A DNA stretch of 14,129 nt from Xanthobacteraceae bacterium. GTDB taxonomy: Bacteria; Pseudomonadota; Alphaproteobacteria; Rhizobiales; Xanthobacteraceae. The notes under the pieces are model-generated. The model had not been told where the DNA came from and did no database searches. It was given only the letters and a program-made list of their open reading frames with translations. The first letter of the stretch is position 1. Every line of letters starts with the position of its first letter. The position numbers were made by a program, and so were the translations under genes. The DNA is taken from the NCBI GenBank assembly GCA_030043175.1, contig JASHYD010000891.1, positions 1 through 14,129 on the forward strand, read 5' to 3'. This document shows positions 1 through 7,238 of this stretch, piece after piece.

Positions 1-1137
1 ATCGGCGCCGCCCCGCGAAGTTCGCTCGGCGGGCAATCCTTGAATCCCCATGACCTCGCACGGTCGCCGGCAGGTTCCTCTAGTGGCACAGGCGTTGCTG
101 TCTCGGCGTCGTACGCTCCCCTCGGGATGGGGACCGATACAGGCGGTTCCATCCGGGGGCCATCGACGGCGAACGGCATTGTGGGCTTGAAACCGACGCA
201 TGGTCTGCTCAGCAGAAGTGGGATCATTCCACTTGCACTGACATTTGACACTGGGGGGCCAATGGCCCGTAGTGTCAGCGATGTGGCCGTTGCGCTTGGC
301 GCTATGACCGGCATTGATCCCGCCGACGCCGCTACGCAGAAAAGTGAAGGCAAGTTCTCAACCGACTACACGAAGGACCTGAAGATTGACGCGCTCAAAG
401 GTGCCCGTATCGGCATCGCGCGTGATTTTCTCGGTGCTGATCCGGATGTCGATTGGGTGATCGAAGCATCGCTCGACGCCATGCGGAAGGCAGGTGCGAC
501 AATCGTCGATGTACATTATCCGAAATGGCTGCTCGATTCGAAGCTTGAGTTCTTTAACGCAATCCTTTTGCCGGAATTTGCAGCGCAGATCAAAGACTAT
601 CTGGCCACCATCGGACCGGAATATCCCAAGACAATTCAAGATATGATCGACCGGACCAATCGCTTCACCGCGCCACGAGCGGATGGCGCTCGTCCCAATC
701 CAACTCGCTGGATCGTGTTCAAGCGTGAAGCATCGAGCGGAACTCTTGAGGACCACCGCTACACATCTGTCCGCGATTACGGTCTGCCACTCGTCCGGGC
801 GGCCGTCGAGGGACTCTTCGCTGCCGAGAAGCTTGATGCGATCGTTTATCCAACAGCGACTCGCAGGCCCGCATTGCTCACCGCGCCGCCCGACACGGCT
901 CCCCCAAGCCCGACCGCTTCAGCGACGAGCATCGCCAATCTCACGGGCTTCCCGGATCTGATCGTGCCCGCGGGATTCACCGGAGACAACCTTCCCGTCG
1001 GCATTTCTTTCTTCGGGCCCGCATTCAGCGAGCAGAAGCTTTTATCTCTCGGATACAGCTTCGAGCAAGCGACACACGCCCGGCGTCGGCCGGTACACGC
1101 GCCTGCGCTCAAGGGGGAATCGATATCAGTGCCTTAA
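1..1137 (+). CDS. Amidase-signature family hydrolase, 3' part (5' end outside window)
   Basis: The frame is open from base 1, so the N-terminus is missing; 378 residues remain. Amidase-signature enzymes hydrolyse amide bonds with a Ser-cisSer-Lys triad. The glycine/serine-rich core is visible: a GSSSG stretch whose first serine (codon 76-78) fits the cis-Ser, then GTDTGGSIRGPS, whose serine (codon 148-150) fits the nucleophile 24 residues later, the spacing known for the family. The catalytic lysine normally lies about 60 residues before the cis-Ser and so falls outside the window. The C-terminal part has the usual FPDLIVPAGF and LPVGISFFG blocks, so the 3' end looks complete. A TTG at 40 is only an internal leucine codon in the middle of the signature and not a start. 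The substrate cannot be told from sequence. The family assignment is firm; aspartyl/glutamyl-tRNA amidotransferase subunit A (GatA) is less likely because the C-terminal half differs. Confidence 0.93.
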   Translation: MGAAPRSSLGGQSLNPHDLARSPAGSSSGTGVAVSASYAPLGMGTDTGGSIRGPSTANGIVGLKPTHGLLSRSGIIPLALTFDTGGPMARSVSDVAVALGAMTGIDPADAATQKSEGKFSTDYTKDLKIDALKGARIGIARDFLGADPDVDWVIEASLDAMRKAGATIVDVHYPKWLLDSKLEFFNAILLPEFAAQIKDYLATIGPEYPKTIQDMIDRTNRFTAPRADGARPNPTRWIVFKREASSGTLEDHRYTSVRDYGLPLVRAAVEGLFAAEKLDAIVYPTATRRPALLTAPPDTAPPSPTASATSIANLTGFPDLIVPAGFTGDNLPVGISFFGPAFSEQKLLSLGYSFEQATHARRRPVHAPALKGESISVP

Positions 1138-1433
1138 CCAGTGGCGTCTTGTAGCCCTGGCCACGTCGTGGTCGCTGTACTTTGGGGTCGAAGAGGCTGC
1201 CATCGATGCGGGCGGTGACGAAGGACGATTTGAACGCTACAATCGACGTAACGCGGGATCTCATCGGCGCCTGCCTCCGCTCGAACCCTGGTCCCATGCC
1301 GAACTCTCAGCTGAGCAATTGTTCGCCGACGACTGGCTATGACGCATAAGTCGGCAGCCCTGGCCCATTCTCGACCGACGTGGCGCGTTACCAACGACGG
1401 TCGATTCGCCTCAGATAGCAGAAGAATCGGCCT
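1138..1433. other. Intergenic spacer, no supported gene
   Basis: These 296 bases lie between the amidase stop and the stop codon of the AraC-type gene, which converge. Short open frames exist on both strands, but none has a ribosome binding site, a recognisable motif or family-like composition. No T-tract hairpin that would serve as a shared terminator was found. It could hold a decayed gene remnant, but nothing in it can be named. Confidence 0.5.
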
Positions 1434-2315
1434 TCAGCGTCGTGATTCTTTTCGGAACGACGCGGGCGTGATACCAAAGGCCTTCTGAAACGTCGCAGTC
1501 AAATGGCTTTGATTGGCAAAGCCAACGTCGAGAGCGATGGCGCTGATAGGGTGATCGCTATGTTGAAGCAGCTCTCGCGCGCGCTGCAGGCGGCGGGAGA
1601 GCACATATGCATAGGGTGGCGCACCGGTCGCTGCTCGAAAGCTTCGGGCAAAGTAGTCCAATGGCATTTGGGCTATCCGGGCAAGATCGGACAGCGAAAT
1701 GGCCGCATCCAGATTAGAGTCAATGTAGTCGGCTACGTGACAAACAGTTGCCGGGTCGAGAGGGCGACGTGTTCCCTCAAGTGGGTTTTGGCCTCCCAGC
1801 AAAGCCACGCGATGCAGCACTACGCCGACAAGATGCTGGACATAGGTGTTATCAGGTGAGTGGCCTGCCTCAACTTCGTCGGCCAGAGCAGTCAGCAATC
1901 CTGAGACGATCCGCTCAGCGCGGTTGCTCATCAAGGCTGGCGGGTTTGGCAATCCAACATCTCTGGCGATTTCAGGCCTGATCCAAAGGATACAGCACCT
2001 TATGTCGGCGTGCTGGTAGGCAGCACACCGCTCGACTCCCGCGGGTACCACCGATACGGTCCCGGCGCGGTCCCGCCCGCTGAATAATGCCTCGCCGCTG
2101 GCGGCAATCTCGGTTCGTGTGGTGCCTCCCGTCTCAGTCGTCATGATTGCGTGGTTCGGAGCTCTCCACGAGAGCTCCGCCTCGGCGCAGACCCACCTCA
2201 CGCGCCGAAGCATGATCCCCGAACCGCACCACGATGCGGCCTGAACCAGCGTATGCTGTTCTTCTCCCCGTATTCGATCGCGCGTCGGACGGTGTCGCAT
2301 GGCCTCGGCTGTCAT
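1434..2315 (-). CDS. AraC/XylS-family transcriptional regulator
   Basis: The protein has about 293 residues from the chosen ATG. The C-terminal ~100 residues form a typical AraC double helix-turn-helix: a first HTH around ISLSDLARIAQMPLDYFARSF and a second around ISAIALDVGFANQSHLTATF, ending in the usual FGITPASFR. The N-terminal part (SWRAPNHAIM, GRDRAGTVSVVPAGVER) looks like the cupin-type sensing domain of this family, with VPAGVER as a typical strand-turn. The frame stays open to 2648, but the extra residues upstream are Cys/Arg-rich and unlike the family, so a start at 2315 or 2300 is preferred. ATG 2213 has a better purine tract (GGGG 4 bases upstream) but would remove part of the expected sensing domain. 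The gene is divergent from the isochorismatase-like hydrolase, a common layout for a regulator and its target. The inducer is unknown. The family call is firm; the start is uncertain. Confidence 0.88.
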   Translation of the reverse strand: MTAEAMRHRPTRDRIRGEEQHTLVQAASWCGSGIMLRRVRWVCAEAELSWRAPNHAIMTTETGGTTRTEIAASGEALFSGRDRAGTVSVVPAGVERCAAYQHADIRCCILWIRPEIARDVGLPNPPALMSNRAERIVSGLLTALADEVEAGHSPDNTYVQHLVGVVLHRVALLGGQNPLEGTRRPLDPATVCHVADYIDSNLDAAISLSDLARIAQMPLDYFARSFRAATGAPPYAYVLSRRLQRARELLQHSDHPISAIALDVGFANQSHLTATFQKAFGITPASFRKESRR

Positions 2316-2533
2316 TCGAAGTATGCCCAAGACATAATAATAGCCGGCGCCCGCCGAGATAGCAGGCGGTACGTTCGACACTGCTGCGCATTGCTCGCAA
2401 GGAGGATGACCATAATCCCGAAAAGACGCCCGAATCTTGAAAGCCAAGCTGTACGGAGGACGGCATAGTGCGCCCGCAGCTGGTCCCAACCCGGCCAGCG
2501 CGATGGATACACTGGGCTGAGGGACAATTTCGC

Positions 2534-3091
2534 ATGGTACTTCCGACGCACGAGAATGCCGCTGTTCTGTTTCTCGATCTGCAGGACGAGATTGTAAAGA
2601 ATAGCCGCACGGTGCCGATCGAGCGGTTGCGCCGCACCACAGCCGCACTCGCCAAGCTGGCCGCGTTGCACAAGCTACCAGTGTTTCTCACTGCGCTGCC
2701 GGCCTACGGCGAGTTCCTCGCGAATGTATTGGACCCACTAGACAATCCACAGATTCGCAAACGCACCCAACCGACGGCCTTTGCGGATGGTGGCCTCGTC
2801 GACGCACTGCGGGCGAGCGGCCGTCGCGTCATCGTGCTTGCCGGCGTGGCAAGCGAAATCTCAGTGCAGCGCACCGCGCTCGACGCACTCGCTGCGGGCT
2901 ATATGGTGCATGTGGCGGTGGATGCCTGTGGAGGCGTTGATGCCCGCACCGAGGACGCGGCTTGGCGGCGTATCGTTGCGGCGGGCGGCGTCACCACCTC
3001 GGCGACCGCGTTTGCAACGGAACTTACTGGCGATTTCACCACCGAGCTCGGCGGCGCGACGCTCGGAATCGTATATGAAACCCTGGGCTGA
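2534..3091 (+). CDS. Isochorismatase-fold (cysteine hydrolase family) protein lacking the catalytic Cys
   Basis: The protein has 185 residues from ATG 2534, which is preceded by GAGGG about 10 bases upstream; a GTG at 2468 would add 22 unlikely residues. The isochorismatase-like fold shows an N-terminal strand ending in the conserved Asp (AVLFLDLQDE, D15), a basic segment before TAF (QIRKRTQPTAF, K76/R77) and the strand-loop GVASEISVQRTALDA. In active cysteine hydrolases the loop usually reads GV-T-D/E-V-C-V; here position 110 is serine. The normal Asp-Lys-Cys triad is therefore incomplete, and the protein may use another chemistry or be non-catalytic. Related proteins of the YcaC/nicotinamidase superfamily act on amides or isochorismate in the cytoplasm; the substrate here is unknown. 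The gene is divergent from the AraC-type regulator and upstream of the broken AbrB-type gene. Confidence 0.85.
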   Translation: MVLPTHENAAVLFLDLQDEIVKNSRTVPIERLRRTTAALAKLAALHKLPVFLTALPAYGEFLANVLDPLDNPQIRKRTQPTAFADGGLVDALRASGRRVIVLAGVASEISVQRTALDALAAGYMVHVAVDACGGVDARTEDAAWRRIVAAGGVTTSATAFATELTGDFTTELGGATLGIVYETLG

Positions 3092-3377
3092 GTTGTGATC
3101 GGATTTTCATCCGCCCAGGCAAGAACGCCGTCATCACGCCAGCCATGTTGATACCCAGGCTCGCCTACTCGCCAGCGGCAGAACCATGATGCATCTGCCC
3201 CGAGCGCGACCATTCTCCGAGATCGGGCCGTCATAGGCCCAGGTGGATTCGCGGTCGAGCCGCTTGGCAGGCCCGAACGCACGCTTCCGGAGTTCCGGCA
3301 ACGACACGGCGCGGGCTGTCGGCAACACCTGAATCATGTGCTTTGCCCTTGCGCGATCATGTTTAAGAGGGGGTCAT
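3092..3377. other. Intergenic spacer with possible gene remnant
   Basis: This stretch of 286 bases lies between the hydrolase stop and the AbrB-type start. Two overlapping minus-strand frames (about 3134-3337, and the upper part of 2899-3282) read like protein in places, for example ESTWAYDGPISENG in one and GYQHGWRDDGVLAWADEN in the other. That could be a frameshifted remnant, but neither frame has a ribosome binding site or a recognised family, so no gene is called. The last 13 bases carry the strong Shine-Dalgarno run (3365-3373) of the next gene. Confidence 0.35.
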
Positions 3378-4459
3378 ATGAACGGGAAACTCGGGCACGC
3401 GCTGCACTGGGGGATGCTCATCGGGCTATCACTGTTCATCGTGGCATGCCTGGAGTTGCTGCGGCTGCCCGCCGCGCTGCTCCTGGGCTCCATGGCGGCG
3501 GCGATCCTGTTCGCGGTGCGCGAGGCAGACCTCCGTGTTCAGCCGCTGCTCTTCGATGGCGCGCAGGCAGTCATCGGCTGCTTGATCGCCCGAGCTTTCC
3601 CCCTGTCGATTTTCGTCGAGATGGCCCATCACTGGGCGATCTTTCTGGGCGGGGTGGTGTCGGTCATGGCCGCCGCCGCTTTGCTGGGCTGGCTGTTGAC
3701 GGTCCGGCAGGTTCTTCCGGGCTCGACGGCGATTTGGGGAACCTTTCCGGGTGCTGCGATGGCCATGATGCTAATGGCAGAGAGCTTCGACGCCGATATC
3801 CGGCTGGTCGCGTTCATGCAATACCTCCGCGTTGTTCTGGTCGCGGTGGGGGCTACCGTCATCGCGAGGCTGTTACCCCATCGGTGGCGGGTGCCGTGTG
3901 GGATCTCGACTGGTTTGCCCACGTCGCCTGGCCTGCCTTTGCCGTGACTGCTGCCTTGGCGATCGTCGGCGCAGTGGCCGGCCAGCGGCTGCGCATCCCA
4001 GCCGGCCCGCTGTTGGTGCCAATGGTTGTCGGCGTGATCCTGCAGGATGCCGGGCTCATCAGGGTCGAACTGCCACCGTGGCTTCTCGCGGTGGCGTATC
4101 TGCTCGTGGGCTGGAGCATCGGCCTACGCTTCAACAGAACGATACTGACCTACGTCGCGAAGGCATTCGGCCGGGTTCTGGTATCGCTTCTTTTGCTGGT
4201 CGTGGTGTGCGCCGTTTTTGGTGGTGTACTCGTTGCCGTCGCCGACGTCGATCCGCTGACTGCCTATCTGGCAACCAGTCCTGGCGGCGCGGATTCGGTC
4301 GCCATCATCGCGGCCTCCACCAAAGTAGACATGCCGTTCGTCATGGCGATGCAGACCGGTCGTTTCGCCCTGGTGCTACTCACAGGTCCCGTGATTGCGC
4401 GGCTCCTCGCGACCTGGGCATCGATGCGCGTGCGGACGCAGACGCCGCACTGTCCCTGA
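3378..4459 (+). pseudogene. AbrB-family membrane transporter gene, disrupted by a -1 frameshift
   Basis: ATG 3378 has a strong ribosome binding site (AAGAGGGGG at 3365-3373). The first ~168 codons encode several hydrophobic segments (LGHALHWGMLIGLSLFIVACL, FLGGVVSVMAAAALLGWLL and others) and the conserved GTFPGAAMAMMLMAESFDAD. After about base 3875 this frame turns nonsensical and stops at 3947. The second half continues in the frame one base earlier (VWDLDWFAHVAWPAFAVTAALAIVGAVAG ... ATSPGGADSVAIIAAST) to the stop at 4457-4459. Each half carries the repeated motif (GTFPGAA / ATSPGGAD) typical of the AbrB duplication. Adding one base restores a single frame of 360 residues, the usual length. 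The likeliest site is the C4 run at 3876-3879, where CCCCC would read RLLPPSVAGAV. The family is annotated as AbrB-like membrane proteins, probably transporters. It is either a true pseudogene or a sequencing error. Confidence 0.85.
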
Positions 4460-4650
4460 TCAGCCAATGACCCAGCGGCGCTGCGGGATTCGCCACGCTC
4501 CGATCCTTTCATCTTCATGCCGCAGCGGCAATCCCGGCACCTGCGAAAGGTTGGCGCGAATGCCAGCCGCAAGAATGCGCGATGTCTGGACTGACGGGGG
4601 CTAAATCAATCGGATCACCTTTGCGCACACCAATCCCGGCACCGTGCTGC

Positions 4651-5055
4651 TCAACTCTCTATCTCCCGCCGACCGGCCTCAGTGATTCTGATGCGAATGA
4701 CCTTGATCGCTTGGCCGCCAACCTTGACGGTCTGACGCTGTGCTGTGGCAAGCCCGGCGCGGATAAGACCAGCGAGCATTCTCAGGGTGAATCCATAAGT
4801 GCGCAGCAGCGTTTCGGTAAGACCGCGGCGATCCACGGCGAGCAGCTCTAGCGCCCAGCGTGCTTTGCCAGTGAGGTGCGGCTTGCATCCCGTCACGTCC
4901 CACTGCTTGGCGTGCTTGCGGTGAGCCGATCGGCGCTCTAGCGAAATTGTGGGCGGACTACGTGTTTGTGGCTGCCGAGGATGCCGGCCGAACCCAACCT
5001 TGACCGATGGCACTGGTGGCCTCTTGCCGGGCATGACGCTGGGATGCTTGCGCAT
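4651..5055 (-). CDS. Small conserved hypothetical protein, HTH-like C-terminal domain
   Basis: The protein has 134 residues from ATG 5055. The C-terminal ~80 residues (LTGKARWALELLAVDRRGLTETLL, FTLRMLAGLIRAGLA, GGQAIKVIRIRITEAGRREI) match my memory of a small family common in Bradyrhizobium, in which a helical HTH-like part precedes a short beta wing and a terminal ITEAGR helix. This looks like a winged-helix arrangement, but function and DNA binding are not known. The N-terminal ~50 residues are basic and Pro/Ser-rich and may not be translated: no good ribosome binding site precedes 5055 or the internal ATG 5034, and a GTG at 4896 would give only the conserved domain (81 residues). The gene stands alone. 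The 190 bases between it and the AbrB-type stop hold nothing I recognise. Confidence 0.65.
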   Translation of the reverse strand: MRKHPSVMPGKRPPVPSVKVGFGRHPRQPQTRSPPTISLERRSAHRKHAKQWDVTGCKPHLTGKARWALELLAVDRRGLTETLLRTYGFTLRMLAGLIRAGLATAQRQTVKVGGQAIKVIRIRITEAGRREIES

Positions 5056-5107
5056 GGGAAGCCAACGCCGCCCCTGTCGGCACGTTCCGCAAGCGGCGCC
5101 CGCATGC

Positions 5108-5147
5108 GCGTAAAATCAAGCCCCGTGCCTGGAAACCAGACACGGGG
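5108..5147 (-). terminator. Rho-independent terminator of the cold-shock gene
   Basis: On the minus strand, 39 bases past the csp stop, two 12-base arms flank a TTT loop (5121-5147). All positions pair if one G-U wobble is allowed. The stem is followed by CTTGATTTTAC, a T-rich tract. Position, stem strength and tail all fit an intrinsic terminator for the csp transcript. Confidence 0.85.
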
Positions 5148-5185
5148 CCCAACACCGATACTCGGAATTGTTTCGCGCTCGCGAA

Positions 5186-5395
5186 TCAGACGGAGCGTAG
5201 ATTCTCGGCCGAGGACTTGCCCGTCTTTCGGTTGGCAATGACCTCGAAAGAGACCTTTTGTCCCTCGTTAAGGCCTTGCATCCCTGCGCGTTCGACCGCG
5301 CTGATGTGTACGAAAACATCCTTGCCGCCATCATCTGGCTCGATGAATCCGTAGCCCTTCTGGCCATTGAACCACTTCACGGTTCCTTGCGTCAT
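5186..5395 (-). CDS. cspA: Cold-shock domain protein (CspA family)
   Basis: The protein has 69 residues and is a single OB-fold cold-shock domain that binds single-stranded nucleic acid, acting as an RNA chaperone in the cytoplasm. It starts [13 protein letters not shown]1 is seen at residues 13-18 (KGYGFI) and RNP2 at 26-31 (DVFVHI), followed by the usual [12 protein letters not shown] segment. Length and motifs are normal for the family. ATG 5395 has a good Shine-Dalgarno (AAGAAGAG, about 5 bases upstream). The gene stands alone between its own terminator (5108-5147) and a leader with a strong hairpin (5426-5445), so it is probably a single transcription unit. The subfamily symbol is generic: alphaproteobacteria carry several csp paralogues, and whether this one is cold-induced cannot be told. 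Confidence 0.97.
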   Translation of the reverse strand: MTQGTVKWFNGQKGYGFIEPDDGGKDVFVHISAVERAGMQGLNEGQKVSFEVIANRKTGKSSAENLRSV

Positions 5396-5425
5396 ATAGC
5401 TCTTCTTTCGTTACGTATGTAGTCA

Positions 5426-5445
5426 GGCCGCGCGCCTGCGCGGCC
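5426..5445 (-). promoter_or_regulatory. GC-rich hairpin in the probable csp 5' leader
   Basis: A perfect 8-bp inverted repeat (GGCCGCGC / GCGCGGCC) with a 4-base loop lies 31 bases upstream of the csp ATG. No T-run follows on either strand, so it is not a normal intrinsic terminator. If transcription starts farther upstream it lies in the csp leader, where csp genes are known to carry temperature-sensitive RNA structure. That role is inferred from position. The rest of the 297-base gap between the csp start and the 5693 stop shows no gene. Confidence 0.5.
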
Positions 5446-5692
5446 GGTTAGTTCGAGATTTCGAGGAAAGTCGTCAGTCCGACGCGGGGACGCGCGCCGA
5501 GGCCAAGTCATTCGGCCGAAGCTCGATCGGGGAAATGTGGGGCGAGGCGGTCTCGACTGCAAGGTTCACCTGCCAAGAAAAGCTCGCTACTTGACATTCG
5601 AGCCGGCCTTGCCACCGGCATCCGAGTGCCGTTCGCGAGCCACAAAAGCTGAAGGTCTGCCTGCCCCTCGGGCGGCCCTCAGCCGAGATCGC

Positions 5693-6025
5693 TCACTGCT
5701 TGACCCACTTCGTCCCGTTGGACCATTCAATCGAGTGGTCGGGCCGAACCAACCCCTCGGCGTTATAGGGCGGCCCGGCGCTCACCGTGATGTTGCTCGT
5801 CAGCTTGCCATTGGCAAGCTCGTCGTCGCCAATCTTAAGCTCGAGCTTGGTGCCGGATTGGGAAATCGTGGGGGCCTGGCCCTGCCATTTGCACGGGTCC
5901 GGTTGGGGCTGGCACCGGTAGGTACCGCTCAGATTGGGGGCACTCGACTGCGCCTGCGCCAGTCCGCTGAACGCGAATGCCGCGAGGGTCACCATCAATG
6001 AGGTGGACAGAGAGTTCTTCAGCAT
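5693..6025 (-). CDS. Small exported hypothetical protein
   Basis: The protein has 110 residues from ATG 6025, with a good Shine-Dalgarno (AGGAAG, about 6 bases upstream). The N-terminus is a clear Sec signal peptide: a lysine (MLKNSL), a hydrophobic core (LMVTLAAFAFSGLA) and an AQA-type cleavage site near residue 26, giving a mature chain of about 84 residues. The mature part begins with APNLSGTYRCQPQPDPCKW, with two cysteines that may form a disulfide, then beta-prone stretches (TKLELKIGDDELANG, LTSNITVSA) and ends IEWSNGTKWVKQ. This resembles small periplasmic beta-barrel-like proteins whose N-SGTY start is often seen, but I cannot name a family. The open frame extends upstream to 6352, but that part has no signal or ribosome binding site. 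It lies downstream of the MBL-fold gene on the same strand (196-base spacer), so co-transcription is possible but unproven. Confidence 0.82.
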   Translation of the reverse strand: MLKNSLSTSLMVTLAAFAFSGLAQAQSSAPNLSGTYRCQPQPDPCKWQGQAPTISQSGTKLELKIGDDELANGKLTSNITVSAGPPYNAEGLVRPDHSIEWSNGTKWVKQ

Positions 6026-6160
6026 TGGTCTTCCTTTCGGTTGGTTTTGTCGTGCTTCGGCTTGCGAGGATTTGGTGCCAGCACCCCGGCCCTCGAGCGT
6101 CAGAGTTGACGCGGAGAATTGGCCCATTCGCAACGCCAATCCAAACATGACACATCGGTA

Positions 6161-6188
6161 TGCACCGCCGGCGATCGCCGGCGATGCA
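6161..6188. repeat. 28-bp near-perfect palindrome with GCGATCGC core
   Basis: The inner 18 bases (6166-6183) form a perfect dyad centred on GGCGATCGCC. After one mismatched pair (6165/6184) the arms continue with TGCA on both sides. It lies between the MBL-fold gene and the small exported-protein gene. No T-tract follows, so it is a weak candidate for a terminator. An operator, a processing site or a dispersed palindromic element are alternatives. Confidence 0.6.
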
Positions 6189-6221
6189 GGGTGGTGCTTT
6201 CGTTGGACCGCGTCCACGTTG

Positions 6222-7136
6222 TCAGGAGCGCTTGAAGGAGTTGTAGACCATGCGCAGCCAGTTCTGCGCCTGCTGATCGTTGGCGGCCCACTTCTTGTCG
6301 AGATCGGCCAACGGCTTCTCGGCAAGCACCTGCTGTTCGCTCTGGCCTTCATCGATTAATTTCTGGACGCGTTCGCGCGAGGTCACCAGCATTTCACGCC
6401 ACGCAACCAAGTCTGCCTTCTTGGCGAGCGCGCCATGGCCGGGCACGATCTTGGTGTTATCGTTTGACGTCTTGATATAGGCGTCGACCGCACGGATCAG
6501 GCCCCTGATATCGCCGCCGTTGGCGAAATCGATGGTGCTATAGCGGCCGGTATTGGTGAAGGTATCGCCGGTGGCCAGCACGTTGGCGTTCTGGAAATAG
6601 ACCCAGGTATCGCCATCGGTGTGCGCATTATACACGTGATTGAGAATCGCCCTTCGGCCGCCAGCTTCCACTGTCTTTGACCCGCCGATATAGGTTTCGG
6701 TCGGCAGCGCATCGGTTGACACGGGCGCGGTCTTGTTGCCGGTGAGGCCATTTGTGGTGCCGGCGGCGAGACGGGTCCTGATATTATCTTGGGCAACGAC
6801 GATCGCGCCGTCCTTGTGGAAGGACGCGTTCCCCCCGGTATGATCGCCATGATAGTGCGTGTCGATGAGATACTTGATAGGTAGCGGCGAGATTTTCTCA
6901 ATCGCGGCCTTGATCTTGTCGTGGAGCGGCGCGAACTCGCTGTCCACCATGATGATGCCGTCGGTGCCGACCGCGACCGTGATGTTGCCGCCCTGGCCTT
7001 GAAGTAGGTAAGTCTTGTTTCCAAGGTCCGTCGTCTTGATCTCGACCTTGGAGAAATCAACGTTTTGCTGCGCGACTGCAGTTCCGGCAAACAGAACGGC
7101 CGCACTTGCCAGCGCGGCGAGCGTGATATTCCTCAT
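6222..7136 (-). CDS. Exported metallo-beta-lactamase-fold hydrolase
   Basis: The protein has 304 residues from ATG 7136, which has a strong Shine-Dalgarno (GGAGGAG, 7 bases upstream); an ATG at 7190 would add 18 residues in front of the signal peptide and is rejected. The N-terminus (MRNITLAALASAAVLFAGTAVA) is a Sec signal peptide, so the enzyme should act in the periplasm. The metal-binding set is complete: HYHGDH (H94, H96, D98, H99), H172 in YNAHTDGD, D191 in ATGDTF and H234 in VPGHG, as expected for a dinuclear zinc MBL hydrolase. The ~50-residue helical tail (QKLIDEGQSEQQVLAEKPLADLDKKW) is a feature of a broad group of exported MBL proteins annotated as 'MBL fold metallo-hydrolase'. The substrate is unknown. 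Beta-lactamase activity is possible but not supported by any specific feature. It is transcribed divergently from the PLP enzyme gene. Confidence 0.93.
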   Translation of the reverse strand: MRNITLAALASAAVLFAGTAVAQQNVDFSKVEIKTTDLGNKTYLLQGQGGNITVAVGTDGIIMVDSEFAPLHDKIKAAIEKISPLPIKYLIDTHYHGDHTGGNASFHKDGAIVVAQDNIRTRLAAGTTNGLTGNKTAPVSTDALPTETYIGGSKTVEAGGRRAILNHVYNAHTDGDTWVYFQNANVLATGDTFTNTGRYSTIDFANGGDIRGLIRAVDAYIKTSNDNTKIVPGHGALAKKADLVAWREMLVTSRERVQKLIDEGQSEQQVLAEKPLADLDKKWAANDQQAQNWLRMVYNSFKRS

Positions 7137-7218
7137 GGTTGATCTCCTCCAATGACAACGACGCTCCTGGCTTGCGGCGACGCAAAACAAGCGGCGCAGG
7201 TCGATATCGGGGTTATCT

Positions 7219-7238
7219 CGGAGTCCGTACGGTCTCCG
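7219..7238. promoter_or_regulatory. 20-bp dyad between divergent MBL and PLP genes (candidate operator)
   Basis: A CCGTACGG centre is flanked by one T/T mismatch and then CGGAG / CTCCG arms. It lies in the 286-base divergent spacer, 83 bases from the MBL start and 184 bases from the PLP start. Symmetry and location suit a binding site for a dimeric regulator, but no known regulator motif is recognised. I found no SAM-type riboswitch in this spacer. Confidence 0.4.

Noticed and set aside
1109..1394. Two short minus-strand frames after the amidase gene
   Set aside because: One runs into the amidase coding region on the opposite strand, and neither has a start signal or family likeness.
2316..2648. 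N-terminal extension of the AraC-type frame up to ATG 2648
   Set aside because: The extra residues are Cys/Arg/Pro-rich and unlike the family, and they would run over the start of the divergent hydrolase gene.
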